From NCBI GenBank assembly GCA_000961655.1, contig LADR01000053.1, positions 62,001 to 126,000 of the forward strand: a DNA stretch of 64,000 nt, read 5' to 3'. Each line of letters begins with the position of its first letter. The first letter of the stretch is position 1. Of the stretch, positions 51,753 to 60,214 are shown one piece after another. The position numbers and the translations under genes were made by a program. Under the pieces are notes generated by a model that saw nothing but the letters and a program-made list of their open reading frames with translations, searched no databases and was not told the DNA's origin. The DNA is from Desulfatitalea sp. BRH_c12 (GTDB taxonomy: Bacteria; Desulfobacterota; Desulfobacteria; Desulfobacterales; Desulfosarcinaceae).

Positions 51753-53266
51753 GGGCCACTGTGCGCCACGATGTGACTTTCGTGGTCGCACCGCACTGGG
51801 GCGACCATCACTTCCAGGGGCGCGCCGTGCTGCCGGCTGTCGAAGCAATGCAACTGCTGGCCCATTGCTGCGGCCGTGCGCTGCCTGGGACGCCGGTGCG
51901 TCATATCGCGCAAGCCGCTTTCGAAAAATTTCTGGAACTGCCACCGGCCGGCCACAGCGTGGCGGCCTTTTGCGATCTGACCGCCTTGCCTGATGGCGGC
52001 GTGCAGGCCGTGCTGCTGACGCGCACGCAGACTGGCGCAACTGGGATCAGGCGCACCAAGACACACGCCCGGGTCGTGTTCAAACCTGGGCCGCTGTCCG
52101 AACCCGCTATAGCACTGGACTTGGCCGCGGCACTGGCCGGACCGGTTTTCAGGGTGGTCCCTGAACGGGTATACGACGAACTCGTCCCTTTCGGTCCGGC
52201 CTTTCACACGATCACGCAACCGGTGCAACTCAGCCGGGATGGCGCACTCGCTGCTTTGAAAGCTGCCGACCGGCCGGATGTGCTGACGGGCATGCCCTTG
52301 GGATCGCCACTCGTCCTGGATGGCGCCATGCATGCCGCCTGTGTCTGGGCGCAGCGTTTCGCCAACGTCGTCGCTTTCCCGCTGGGCATTGACGAACGCC
52401 TGATCTTGCGTCCGACCTGCGCGGGCGAAACGTATTGGGCCCGTATTTTTTCCGTGAAGACGGACGGGGCCGGACTGGTGTTCGATATCTGGATAATAGA
52501 CGCGCTGGGCCGCTTGCGCGAGTGGCTCAAAGGGGTGCGCATGCGCGATATGAGCGGCGGCCGCCTGCACCCTCCCGAGTGGATCGGCTGCGGCCGCGAT
52601 GCCGATGGGTTGGACGCGCTCCGGCCGCATTGTGCCGCACTGACACTCATCGATCGTGACGGACTGCTGCCGTTTTCCGACGGCTGCCTTTCCGCGGATG
52701 AGCGCCAGCGTGTCATGAAAATGGGCCCGCGCCGCCGTCAGGGATTCATGGCTGTGCGTTTGGCCTGCAAGCGCTTGGCGCGCGATCTCTCCGGAGACCG
52801 GACGATGCCGGCCGGTGACTTGTCCACCGTTCGTACGCAAGACGGCCGCCCCGCGTGCCCCTTGCCCGAGGGTGCACCATCCTACACGTGCGCCGCCGCC
52901 CATGATCGTCGTTTCGCGCTCGCGGCGGCCGATCAGCAGCCTGTCGGAGTGGATGTGGAAACCGTAGCTGCCCGCCTGCTTGCATCCTTGCATCTCTTTG
53001 CGAACGCCTGCGAGCAAGCGCGCGTGAATGCCTCGCCTTTGGGTGCCAGCCAGGCTGCCACGCGGGTGTGGTCGATCAAGGAGGCCGTTGCCAAAGCCCT
53101 GCGCATCACCCTGGCGGATGCCTGGCAGCGGACGGAAGTCAGCGCCCTGGGAAAAACGCAAAGCCAGTTGCGGATAGATGCCGGACACGTCGTCGAGGCT
53201 TTTCACCAGACGCTGGGTGAGCATCTGGTCACCCTGGTGGTGCTGCGGAAAGACGGGGCGCTATAA
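51731..53266 (+). CDS. double-hotdog dehydratase fused to a 4'-phosphopantetheinyl transferase
   Basis: 511 aa. Residues about 1-280 are a PKS-type dehydratase: the HxxxGxxxxP motif is seen as H26-H27-F-Q-G30 to P35, and the second half has LDGAMHA with Asp197 and His201, so the His/Asp pair seems present. Residues about 320-511 are a Sfp-type transferase: VGVDVE at 405-410 and WSIKEA at 447-452. It would dehydrate chains and also activate the ACPs. A GTG 30 nt later (51761, with AGGGG upstream) may be the true start. It overlaps the thioesterase gene. Confidence 0.85.
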   Translation: MGNFSEIGATVRHDVTFVVAPHWGDHHFQGRAVLPAVEAMQLLAHCCGRALPGTPVRHIAQAAFEKFLELPPAGHSVAAFCDLTALPDGGVQAVLLTRTQTGATGIRRTKTHARVVFKPGPLSEPAIALDLAAALAGPVFRVVPERVYDELVPFGPAFHTITQPVQLSRDGALAALKAADRPDVLTGMPLGSPLVLDGAMHAACVWAQRFANVVAFPLGIDERLILRPTCAGETYWARIFSVKTDGAGLVFDIWIIDALGRLREWLKGVRMRDMSGGRLHPPEWIGCGRDADGLDALRPHCAALTLIDRDGLLPFSDGCLSADERQRVMKMGPRRRQGFMAVRLACKRLARDLSGDRTMPAGDLSTVRTQDGRPACPLPEGAPSYTCAAAHDRRFALAAADQQPVGVDVETVAARLLASLHLFANACEQARVNASPLGASQAATRVWSIKEAVAKALRITLADAWQRTEVSALGKTQSQLRIDAGHVVEAFHQTLGEHLVTLVVLRKDGAL

Positions 53267-53267
53267 C

Positions 53268-53867
53268 TTGAAAAATTTGGACTTATTCGCCGATCCCGCG
53301 CACATCGCGGTCTTTTTTATCGGACTGCTCGCCGCCTATCTGGCTGGTTCGGTCAACTTCTCGATCTTTTTGTTCCGGGTATTGGGCAAAGGGGATCCGC
53401 GCTCTCAGTTCAGCGGCAATCCTGGCGTTACAAACGTCTATCGGCAGGCGGGTTGGGCGTTGGCCGCCCTGGTGCTGGTGCTGGACGTAGGGCGCGCGGC
53501 GGCCGTGGCCCTGCTTGCTCAAACGTTCTGGGCGGACCCGCTGGTACCCTGGGCCGGTTTCGGACTGATCCTGGGCAACCACTTTCCCTGTCTGCATGGG
53601 TTCAAGGGGGGCAAGGGGGTGGCCAACTTTCTGGGGTTTTATGCTGTTCTGGTGCCGGTAGGCGCGCTTTGGGCGCTGGGCGCCTATCTTGCGGTGTTCG
53701 CCATGGCGCGCATACCGTTTATCGCATCGTTCGGAATGCTGGCCGTGTTAACGGGTTTCGGCATCCTGCGCTGGCAGTCCGACCCCGTGGGCATCGCAGG
53801 CATCGTCATCACGGCCGGCTGCATCGTCTGGTTTCACCGGGGGAATATAAGTGCGTTGATGCGTTAA
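53268..53867 (+). CDS. PlsY-like glycerol-3-phosphate acyltransferase
   Basis: 199 aa from TTG. Membrane protein with about six helices and the three PlsY motifs: GSVNFSIFLFRVLGKGD (about 21-37), SGNPGVTNVYRQAGW, and GNHFPCLHGFKGGKGVANF. PlsY takes an acyl group from acyl-phosphate to glycerol-3-phosphate. A dedicated copy at the end of the synthase operon suggests that the product is placed on glycerolipid. Works with acyl-phosphate from the FakA-FakB fusion (inference). Confidence 0.87.
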   Translation: MKNLDLFADPAHIAVFFIGLLAAYLAGSVNFSIFLFRVLGKGDPRSQFSGNPGVTNVYRQAGWALAALVLVLDVGRAAAVALLAQTFWADPLVPWAGFGLILGNHFPCLHGFKGGKGVANFLGFYAVLVPVGALWALGAYLAVFAMARIPFIASFGMLAVLTGFGILRWQSDPVGIAGIVITAGCIVWFHRGNISALMR

Positions 53868-53906
53868 TTGGCAGAGCGTTGATGCGTGGGACTGGCGAAA
53901 TCCTAT

Positions 53907-55007
53907 TTACCCGCAACGCAATTGGGTTTGGAACAGGCGCTGGTTGTGCCAGCAGAGTGGATCGGATGCAAGGGGGTCACCGGTAATCTGAAAGGCGGCG
54001 CCTCTGCACCCATAACATTCATCCGCGCGCTCGCAGTCATGGCAATGGCCCTTGATGGTCTGGCGGTGGTTTTTCAGATCTCTCAGCAACTGACTCTCGG
54101 CCAAGATGGCGGCCAGGGGTTTTTGCCGGATGTTGCCAAGGGAAAGCGTCACTCCCACGCAGGGTCGGACCTCGCCTTGGGCGGTCACTAAGCAGGAGAA
54201 CTTGTGCCGCATGCATTTGTTGCCTACCAGCGGCGGTTGAACGTCCCAGGTCTGACCGAACAGGTGCTTGTCCAGATCGGCGATGGTGGTGAAAAAAGTT
54301 TCAAGTTCGAGCGGCTCTACGAAGAGCCATTCGTTTAATCGCGCATTGGCCTGAGGCGTGATGATTTCAAAATAGGGTGCGATTCCCTGCTCGCGCAGCC
54401 ACTGCCACATGCGCGGCAGTTCGCCGATATTCTGGCGGCAGATAATCGAACTGACGGCCAGAAAATGCGTCTGAGAGGGGTACCCGGCCGCTTTGAGATG
54501 GCCAAGGGCCGACTGGATGATGCGGAAGGCGCCCGGATGACCGGAGAGCTCGTTCTGCAGGACCGCATCGAAAGAGTTCATCTTCATCACAACCCGCACC
54601 TGCTGCTCGTAAAGCTGACGGGCGAAATCGGCCGTAATGCCCGACCCGTTGGTAAACATCTCCACAATCAGGCCGTGTCCCCGCATGAAACGGATCATCT
54701 CGAGGGTGTGTGGATAAATGGAAGGTTCGCCGCCCAGAACAATAATTTTGACGGCACCCAGGGCTTTGGCCTGCAGGATGGCGTCGCGGATTTCGTCCAG
54801 GGACAGTTCGTCTTTGAGCTGATCTTCGTGCGGCACGTAACAATAGGGGCATCTGAAGTTGCAGCGCAGGCTGAATTCAATCTCCATGGAGAGCAGTCGG
54901 CCTTTACGGACCGCCTCGGCAATAGCTTCTTTAGAGAATTCGAAATTGGTAATTGGAGCAGGATGTCTGTTCACAGGGCTATTCAATCGATCCGAAATGG
55001 GTGGCAA
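53907..55007 (-). CDS. radical SAM/SPASM-type enzyme G
   Basis: 366 aa. Cluster CNFRCPYC (Cys49, Cys53, Cys56), LGGEPSIYP, and a C-terminal SPASM-like Cys pattern (CVGVTLSLGN, then CHDCERADECYGCRGA). This is the common form of SPASM maturases and of the MoaA-like group. It is convergent with the PlsY-like gene and closes the cluster. It may act on a peptide or on a small substrate of the pathway; no partner peptide is seen. Confidence 0.87.
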   Translation of the reverse strand: MPPISDRLNSPVNRHPAPITNFEFSKEAIAEAVRKGRLLSMEIEFSLRCNFRCPYCYVPHEDQLKDELSLDEIRDAILQAKALGAVKIIVLGGEPSIYPHTLEMIRFMRGHGLIVEMFTNGSGITADFARQLYEQQVRVVMKMNSFDAVLQNELSGHPGAFRIIQSALGHLKAAGYPSQTHFLAVSSIICRQNIGELPRMWQWLREQGIAPYFEIITPQANARLNEWLFVEPLELETFFTTIADLDKHLFGQTWDVQPPLVGNKCMRHKFSCLVTAQGEVRPCVGVTLSLGNIRQKPLAAILAESQLLRDLKNHRQTIKGHCHDCERADECYGCRGAAFQITGDPLASDPLCWHNQRLFQTQLRCG

Positions 55008-55584
55008 GGCAATAGAATATCGTCCTACATAGATAAAATGACGGCAGCTGTCAAGACGCTGTCGAGGTTATAGCAGGGCCCATCGCATGTAAACCTTGGC
55101 CGTAGCGTGCTGTTATGAGTTGCAGGGTGGGCATTGCCCACCACCATAGCGCTGGATTGAAGGGATTCGCATAGCATGCCGGTTTTCCGGCAGGGTAAGG
55201 AATTTCTGGCGCCGGTAAGTTAGCACGATAAAAAAGCAAGTCGCACCTTTGGTATTGGCGCGACGATAATCCGACATGATTGTTCATCAACACTTATGGA
55301 CAGGGCGGGGCGTTGCCAGCCATCGTGTCATTCAAAGCCATCCGCACCACAGATCACTTATGACCATTTGCAAATAAATGGTGGGCAATGCCCACCCTAC
55401 CTGGCTAGGGAAAATTTCGGGATCCTGCGCCCCATGGCGGTTAACCTGCATCCCTAAAAGGCGGTTTACAAACCAAACGCCTGAAAGCAGTTCCAACGGC
55501 GGCGCCGGCCACAAAATATTCCTCAACTCGGAGGCATGTGCTTCCGATAAGGGGTATGAGGTATGGGATTCATAGGAGGTCGTT
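55008..55584. other. intergenic gap with an inverted MITE-like copy
   Basis: 577 nt between divergent genes. Apart from the 279-bp element nothing is recognised. Promoters for the CheY gene should lie in the last 180 nt. Confidence 0.55.
55122..55400 (-). mobile_element. MITE-like element, copy 3, inverted (279 bp)
   Basis: Starts GCAGGGTGGGCATTGCCCAC and ends GGTGGGCAATGCCCACCCTAC. The interior is the reverse complement of the copies at 7278-7559 and 7649-7927, 48 kb away, about 90% alike. Confidence 0.75.
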
Positions 55585-55965
55585 ATGCTCATTTTGGTTG
55601 TGGATGACTCGATGGTTGCGCGGAATATCCTCAAAAACGTCCTCGAGCCCATGGGGCATGAGGTCATTGAGGCTTCCAACGGGCGAGAGGCCCTGAAAAT
55701 TTTGGAAAAGCTGGCCAAAGAGGTCGGTTGTGTGCTGCTGGACTGGAATATGCCCGTCATGAATGGTTTTGAAACCCTGCAGGCGATTCGAAGCGACAAG
55801 GACTGCGGTCATATTTTGATTCTGATGGTTTCTACGGAGTCGGAAGATGAGTTTATCGAGCGTGCGATTGCGGCCGGCGCGAACGGCTATCTGGCCAAGC
55901 CCTTTTCGGCTGAGGAGTTGAAGGCCAAAATGGCCGACATTCTCAAAGCGGCTAAGCCCAGGTAA
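55585..55965 (+). CDS. cheY: CheY-like single-domain response regulator
   Basis: 126 aa, a stand-alone receiver: VVDDS, phospho-acceptor Asp53 in LLDWNMP, VSTES and the Lys in YLAKPF. No output domain. It is the first of three signal genes ending in a kinase, and may be the target of the phosphatase-like protein next to it. Confidence 0.92.
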   Translation: MLILVVDDSMVARNILKNVLEPMGHEVIEASNGREALKILEKLAKEVGCVLLDWNMPVMNGFETLQAIRSDKDCGHILILMVSTESEDEFIERAIAAGANGYLAKPFSAEELKAKMADILKAAKPR

Positions 55966-56044
55966 GTGCAAAATGCCGCATCTCGGATTCCGCATACGTT
56001 TTCGCCATGCACCCCGGGGAAGGGCCCCTCATCGGAGATGAATA

Positions 56045-56890
56045 ATGAACAAAATAGTGCTTATAGATTGCAGTTCGGAAGTCACCAGTGCTTTGGCGGA
56101 ATTGTTGGGTGAGCAATGCAGCCTGTCGAATATTTCGTCCGAGGACCGGATTGTTCCTGAAGAGAACAGGATGATCGTCTTGGAAGCCGATGCCAGCCCG
56201 GATGCGATCTACTTGAAAATCTCCAGAATCCGGGCGGCCTGCAAATTCAAAGACATTCCCATTATCGTGATCAAGCGACGTGAAGATCGGATTCCCCTCG
56301 AACATTTTCTCAGCTCGGGGGCCACCGAAGTGCTGTCCCTGGATGCCCCTCCGGGAGCCTGCCGGCAGATTCTGCGAGGGCACCTGATTCCCAACCGCAA
56401 GCCGTTGGAAAAAGAGATGGCTTATCTTGTGCCTTTCATCGAAAACACCGTGCAGGTGCTCAAAACAACGGCTTCGCTGGAAGTGGCTTTTCGTGAAGTG
56501 TATTTTTCAAATACCTTCAGAATTTTCGGAGACATCTCAGGCATTATCGGGCTCTCCGGTGAATCCGAAGGAACAGTAGCTGTCACGCTATATTGGCGCC
56601 TGGCGCGAAATATTATCGCAAGGATGATGAATGTGCAGGAAGAGCGGATCAACGCCGAGTATATTCACGATGGGGTCGGCGAACTGATCAATGTGATCAG
56701 TGGCAGCACCAAAAAGAGATTCAAAGGAACGCCTTTTCACTTTGAATTATCGCTGCCGACGGTCGTGGTGGGCTCGGGCCACCAATTGGGACACCCGGAA
56801 GGATCGAGCATTGCCGTGCTGATCTTCGATGTCGATGATTCGGCTTTCGTGCTCCAGGTGTGTCTCAAACCCAAAAAGCATCTCATCTGA
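56045..56890 (+). CDS. pseudo-receiver plus CheX-type phosphatase domain
   Basis: 281 aa. The first 120 residues look like a receiver fold but lack the acidic pocket and phospho-acceptor. The second half (about 130-281) is a CheX domain with the catalytic E..N pair in VGELINVISG, so it could dephosphorylate a CheY-like protein. It lies between the CheY gene and a receiver-PilZ kinase, both possible partners. Confidence 0.75.
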   Translation: MNKIVLIDCSSEVTSALAELLGEQCSLSNISSEDRIVPEENRMIVLEADASPDAIYLKISRIRAACKFKDIPIIVIKRREDRIPLEHFLSSGATEVLSLDAPPGACRQILRGHLIPNRKPLEKEMAYLVPFIENTVQVLKTTASLEVAFREVYFSNTFRIFGDISGIIGLSGESEGTVAVTLYWRLARNIIARMMNVQEERINAEYIHDGVGELINVISGSTKKRFKGTPFHFELSLPTVVVGSGHQLGHPEGSSIAVLIFDVDDSAFVLQVCLKPKKHLI

Positions 56891-56913
56891 CGCATAGCTA
56901 TAGATACGCCGCC

Positions 56914-58683
56914 ATGTCTGAAAAGATCATTCTTTTAATCAACCGGGACAGTGCGTTTCTCGCGCATACGGCAGAAACCCTGCGCCTGGCCGGCTATCGT
57001 ACCCATACGGCCATGGATATGCGCGGCGCTTTATCCGTGCTTTCCAGCGAGCGCACTGGTTTGATTATCTGTGATAAAACCTTGCAGGATGTCAGTGGAT
57101 ACGATTTGTTGAATTTCATCAAAAAGGATCCGTTGCGCGATTGTATTCCCTTCATGTTCCTGGTGTCGGCCAAGGAGCAGGGGCACGCCTTAAAAGCTTT
57201 CGAGATGGGTGCTCTCGATTTTTTGGTGTATCCGTTGGCGCCGGAACTCCTGGTCGAGCGTGTCGATGAGGTTTTCGAAACCACTCGGAAATCCGATCCG
57301 CCCGTGGCCCATCCACCAGTAGCCGAACCACCAGTGACCGAACCGCCGGCGCCGGTGCATCCGCACGATAACGGCAGCACAGATGAGGCGACCGTTGTGG
57401 CCGTGCGCCGCGTCGATATCTCCCGGGATGGGGTGATCTGGCTGCCGGGCAAGGTCGGTAAGTTTCGCGGCAGCACGCTTTTTGTCGAAACCGCTCTGTT
57501 TGGAAAGCCGGGCGTTACTTTGATGATGCGTTTCCAGCTGGATGACGGCATCTTCGTCCTCAATGGTCATATCAAAGATATTCGCTACGACGATTTTCAA
57601 AAACCGGCCTGGATAGAAATGGTGGTCCGGGAGGATGAAGCCTGGCATCGCATCCATCGCTATCTTCAGGACAATACCGGCATGCCCTCCGCGGAACCGG
57701 CACAGACCCCTGATGATACTTTTTTACTCCATCCTGGCGCGCTCGAAAAGACGGCTTTCCGCACCGGCCCCATGGAATCGGTGGAAGTCCGCGATCCTTC
57801 GTACGATCAGCGTTTTTATCACAGTTTGATCGGCAAACAGCTGGATAATTACAGGGCGATTACCCTGATCGGTTCGGGCAGTATGGGGGGTGTGATGCAG
57901 GGCTGGGATGTGGCTCTGGAGCGTGAAGTGGCTTTGAAGGTCATCTCCTATGAGCTTTCATCCAAGGAAAAATTTCGTGAAATGTTCATCAAGGAGGCCC
58001 GCGTGGTCTCCCGGCTGAATCACCTCAATATTGCTCAGATTTACTACATCGGTACCAGCAACGATATCTTCTATTACGCAATGGAGTTTGTCGACGGCAA
58101 AACCCTCAAGGAACTGATCGATCAAGAAAGCCGGCTGAATGTGCTCAAGGGGCTGGAATATTTGATTACGGTGTGCGAGGCGCTTTATTATGTGCACCAG
58201 AATAGCATTGTCCATCGGGACATCAAGCCGGCCAATATCATGATCAACACAGCGGGTCTCATCAAGGTCGTGGATTTCGGGGTGGCCAAAACGAGTGATT
58301 CGAAAACCAAAGGCGAAAAAAGCATGATTATCGGTTCGCCTCTGTATATGTCGCCCGAGCAGATAGCCGGCCTCACGCTGGATTACCGCAGTGATATATA
58401 TTCCTTAGGGGCGACCTTTTATCACGCGCTTACCGGATCGCCGCCCTTCGAAGCCGATGACTACAAGGATATCATGGCGCAGCATATTGCAAGGCCGCTG
58501 CCGCCCATGAAAGAAAAAAATCCGCGGATTCCGACCCCATTGGCGGCCATCATAGAAAAGATGATGGCCAAGGACCCTTTCGATCGCTACAAGGATTGTC
58601 AGACGATCGCAAACGAACTCAAATCTTTGCAGACCCGTATTCTAAAACGGTTGCGTCAGAGTTCGGAAGAGAAAGCAGGCTGA
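56914..58683 (+). CDS. receiver-PilZ-Ser/Thr protein kinase
   Basis: 589 aa. Receiver (1-125; phosphorylation site Asp in IICDKTLQDVSG), a Pro-rich linker with repeats of PPVAEPP, a PilZ-like region (about 160-245; RRVDISRDG, a c-di-GMP binding type of motif) and a eukaryotic-type kinase: glycine loop IGSGSMGGV, catalytic HRDIKPAN and DFGVAK. The C-terminus ends soon after the kinase. It links a two-component input and c-di-GMP to Ser/Thr phosphorylation; targets unknown. Confidence 0.87.
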   Translation: MSEKIILLINRDSAFLAHTAETLRLAGYRTHTAMDMRGALSVLSSERTGLIICDKTLQDVSGYDLLNFIKKDPLRDCIPFMFLVSAKEQGHALKAFEMGALDFLVYPLAPELLVERVDEVFETTRKSDPPVAHPPVAEPPVTEPPAPVHPHDNGSTDEATVVAVRRVDISRDGVIWLPGKVGKFRGSTLFVETALFGKPGVTLMMRFQLDDGIFVLNGHIKDIRYDDFQKPAWIEMVVREDEAWHRIHRYLQDNTGMPSAEPAQTPDDTFLLHPGALEKTAFRTGPMESVEVRDPSYDQRFYHSLIGKQLDNYRAITLIGSGSMGGVMQGWDVALEREVALKVISYELSSKEKFREMFIKEARVVSRLNHLNIAQIYYIGTSNDIFYYAMEFVDGKTLKELIDQESRLNVLKGLEYLITVCEALYYVHQNSIVHRDIKPANIMINTAGLIKVVDFGVAKTSDSKTKGEKSMIIGSPLYMSPEQIAGLTLDYRSDIYSLGATFYHALTGSPPFEADDYKDIMAQHIARPLPPMKEKNPRIPTPLAAIIEKMMAKDPFDRYKDCQTIANELKSLQTRILKRLRQSSEEKAG

Positions 58684-58753
58684 ACCATTGACACGTTCCT
58701 GACGTCACTATAAAGTGCTGTCCTTAAAGTCCTGACGCTCAGTGGAGATGGAA

Positions 58754-60151
58754 ATGTTGGTTACAGTGGATGAGACCCGGCGTGCGATCGGTTGCGGAAT
58801 CGACAGTGATTTGGAACGATGGATCCAACGGCTTCTTGCAGGTCCAGGCGATTCTCGCAAAGCATTTGTTCCCAATAGGGCCAGTTTCGGCGATTTGTAC
58901 GCAATGGCCGCGGATCTCGGTGCGTATTTCCGAACACACGTCACAGAACCCTTTGTGTGTTTGTGCGCCGAAGACAAAGCGGTCGTGGGTGCCGCCCTTT
59001 TGGCATCCATGGCCGGTGGTCCGGCCCTGATCGTGCCGTATAGCCTGAATGCGTCTGTTCTGGCCGAACTGCAACAATGGACCGGCTACAACCATGCCAT
59101 CGTGGACGGCACCCGGCCGGTGCCGGCGGGCGTCCATTGCGTTGAACCGAGACCTGCCGGAAACGCCTGGTTGGCCGGTGGGGCGTCCCCCAGGCAGCCG
59201 CAGACAGAATGGGTTCGGGTGTTCACTGGCGGTAGCACGGGTGCGCCTAAGATGTGGACCAAGACGGTGCGCAACCTGTTGGCCGAAACGATCGCTATCA
59301 TCGGCCATTACCAAGTCGACGCGCAGGATCGCCTGCTGGCCACCGTCAGTCCCAACCACATCTACGGGCTGCTTTATTCGGTTCTGGTACCAATGCTGGC
59401 CTCGGCCTCGGTGGCGGCTCCGACGCCGTCGTTTCCCGGTGAAATCGAAAGTGCGGCGCGCCTCCACGAGGCCACCCTCCTCATCAGCGTGCCGGCGCAT
59501 TATCGGGCCTTGAACGGCCATTCGTTTGCCAAATCGTCCTTGCGCCTGGCGTTTTCATCGGCCGGCATGCTGGCCGCCGAAGATGCGGCCGCCTTCAGCG
59601 CACAGACCGGCGTGGGGATAGCCGAAATTTACGGTTCCACTGAAACCGGCGGCATTGCGGCGCGGGTCAGGGCTGCGGGAGAAGTCGATTTCAAGCCATA
59701 CGCCAACATCTCTGTAAAGATCGTGGGCGAGCGGCTCAATGTGCGTTCCGACTATCTTTCGCCCGGCCTGGCGATGCAGGCGGACGGCTATTTTTGCATC
59801 GGCGATCGTGTGGCATCCACGCCGGGCGGTCGTTTCGAGCTGCTCGGACGTGCCGATGGCATCGTGAAGGTCGGCGGTCGGCGGGTCGATCTGGAAATGG
59901 TACGCCAGGCGCTTAAAAAGCTGCCCGCGGTGCGCGAGGCGGTGGCCGTGTCCCTGCCTGTTAACAATGGGCGGCAGAATCAAATCGTGGCTGTTGTCGA
60001 AGGGCCCATGGGATCTGCCGCTGTGAATCGCATGCTGCTGGAGGGCCTGGAACCGTACGCGCGGCCGCGCAGCATCCGCGTCGTCGACAAAATCCCGTTG
60101 ACTGCGGCCGGTAAATTCGACCGTAAAACCATTGTGGGACTTTTCAGTTAG
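58754..60151 (+). CDS. acyl-AMP ligase (ApeH-like)
   Basis: 465 aa from the ATG at 58754 that has GGAG six nt upstream (two other in-frame starts are upstream). Motifs: TGGSTGAPKMW (about 167-177), YGSTETGG (about 300), GRADGIVKVGGRRVDLE and the catalytic Lys in TAAGKFDRK near the end. This small class of AMP ligases loads a carboxylic acid on a carrier protein, as ApeH loads 4-hydroxybenzoate in aryl polyene synthesis. It lies 4.9 kb from the synthase operon, after signal genes, but is the best candidate for starter loading. Confidence 0.83.
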   Translation: MLVTVDETRRAIGCGIDSDLERWIQRLLAGPGDSRKAFVPNRASFGDLYAMAADLGAYFRTHVTEPFVCLCAEDKAVVGAALLASMAGGPALIVPYSLNASVLAELQQWTGYNHAIVDGTRPVPAGVHCVEPRPAGNAWLAGGASPRQPQTEWVRVFTGGSTGAPKMWTKTVRNLLAETIAIIGHYQVDAQDRLLATVSPNHIYGLLYSVLVPMLASASVAAPTPSFPGEIESAARLHEATLLISVPAHYRALNGHSFAKSSLRLAFSSAGMLAAEDAAAFSAQTGVGIAEIYGSTETGGIAARVRAAGEVDFKPYANISVKIVGERLNVRSDYLSPGLAMQADGYFCIGDRVASTPGGRFELLGRADGIVKVGGRRVDLEMVRQALKKLPAVREAVAVSLPVNNGRQNQIVAVVEGPMGSAAVNRMLLEGLEPYARPRSIRVVDKIPLTAAGKFDRKTIVGLFS

Positions 60152-60214
60152 GCGTTTAGCTGACCTATGCGCATTACCGCGCAACGTTTTGTCTTAGGGT
60201 GCGCGGGTTGATGC

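Noticed and set aside
51617-53224. 535-aa minus frame opposite the dehydratase-transferase fusion
   Set aside because: Antisense shadow rich in Arg, Gly and His without any motif.
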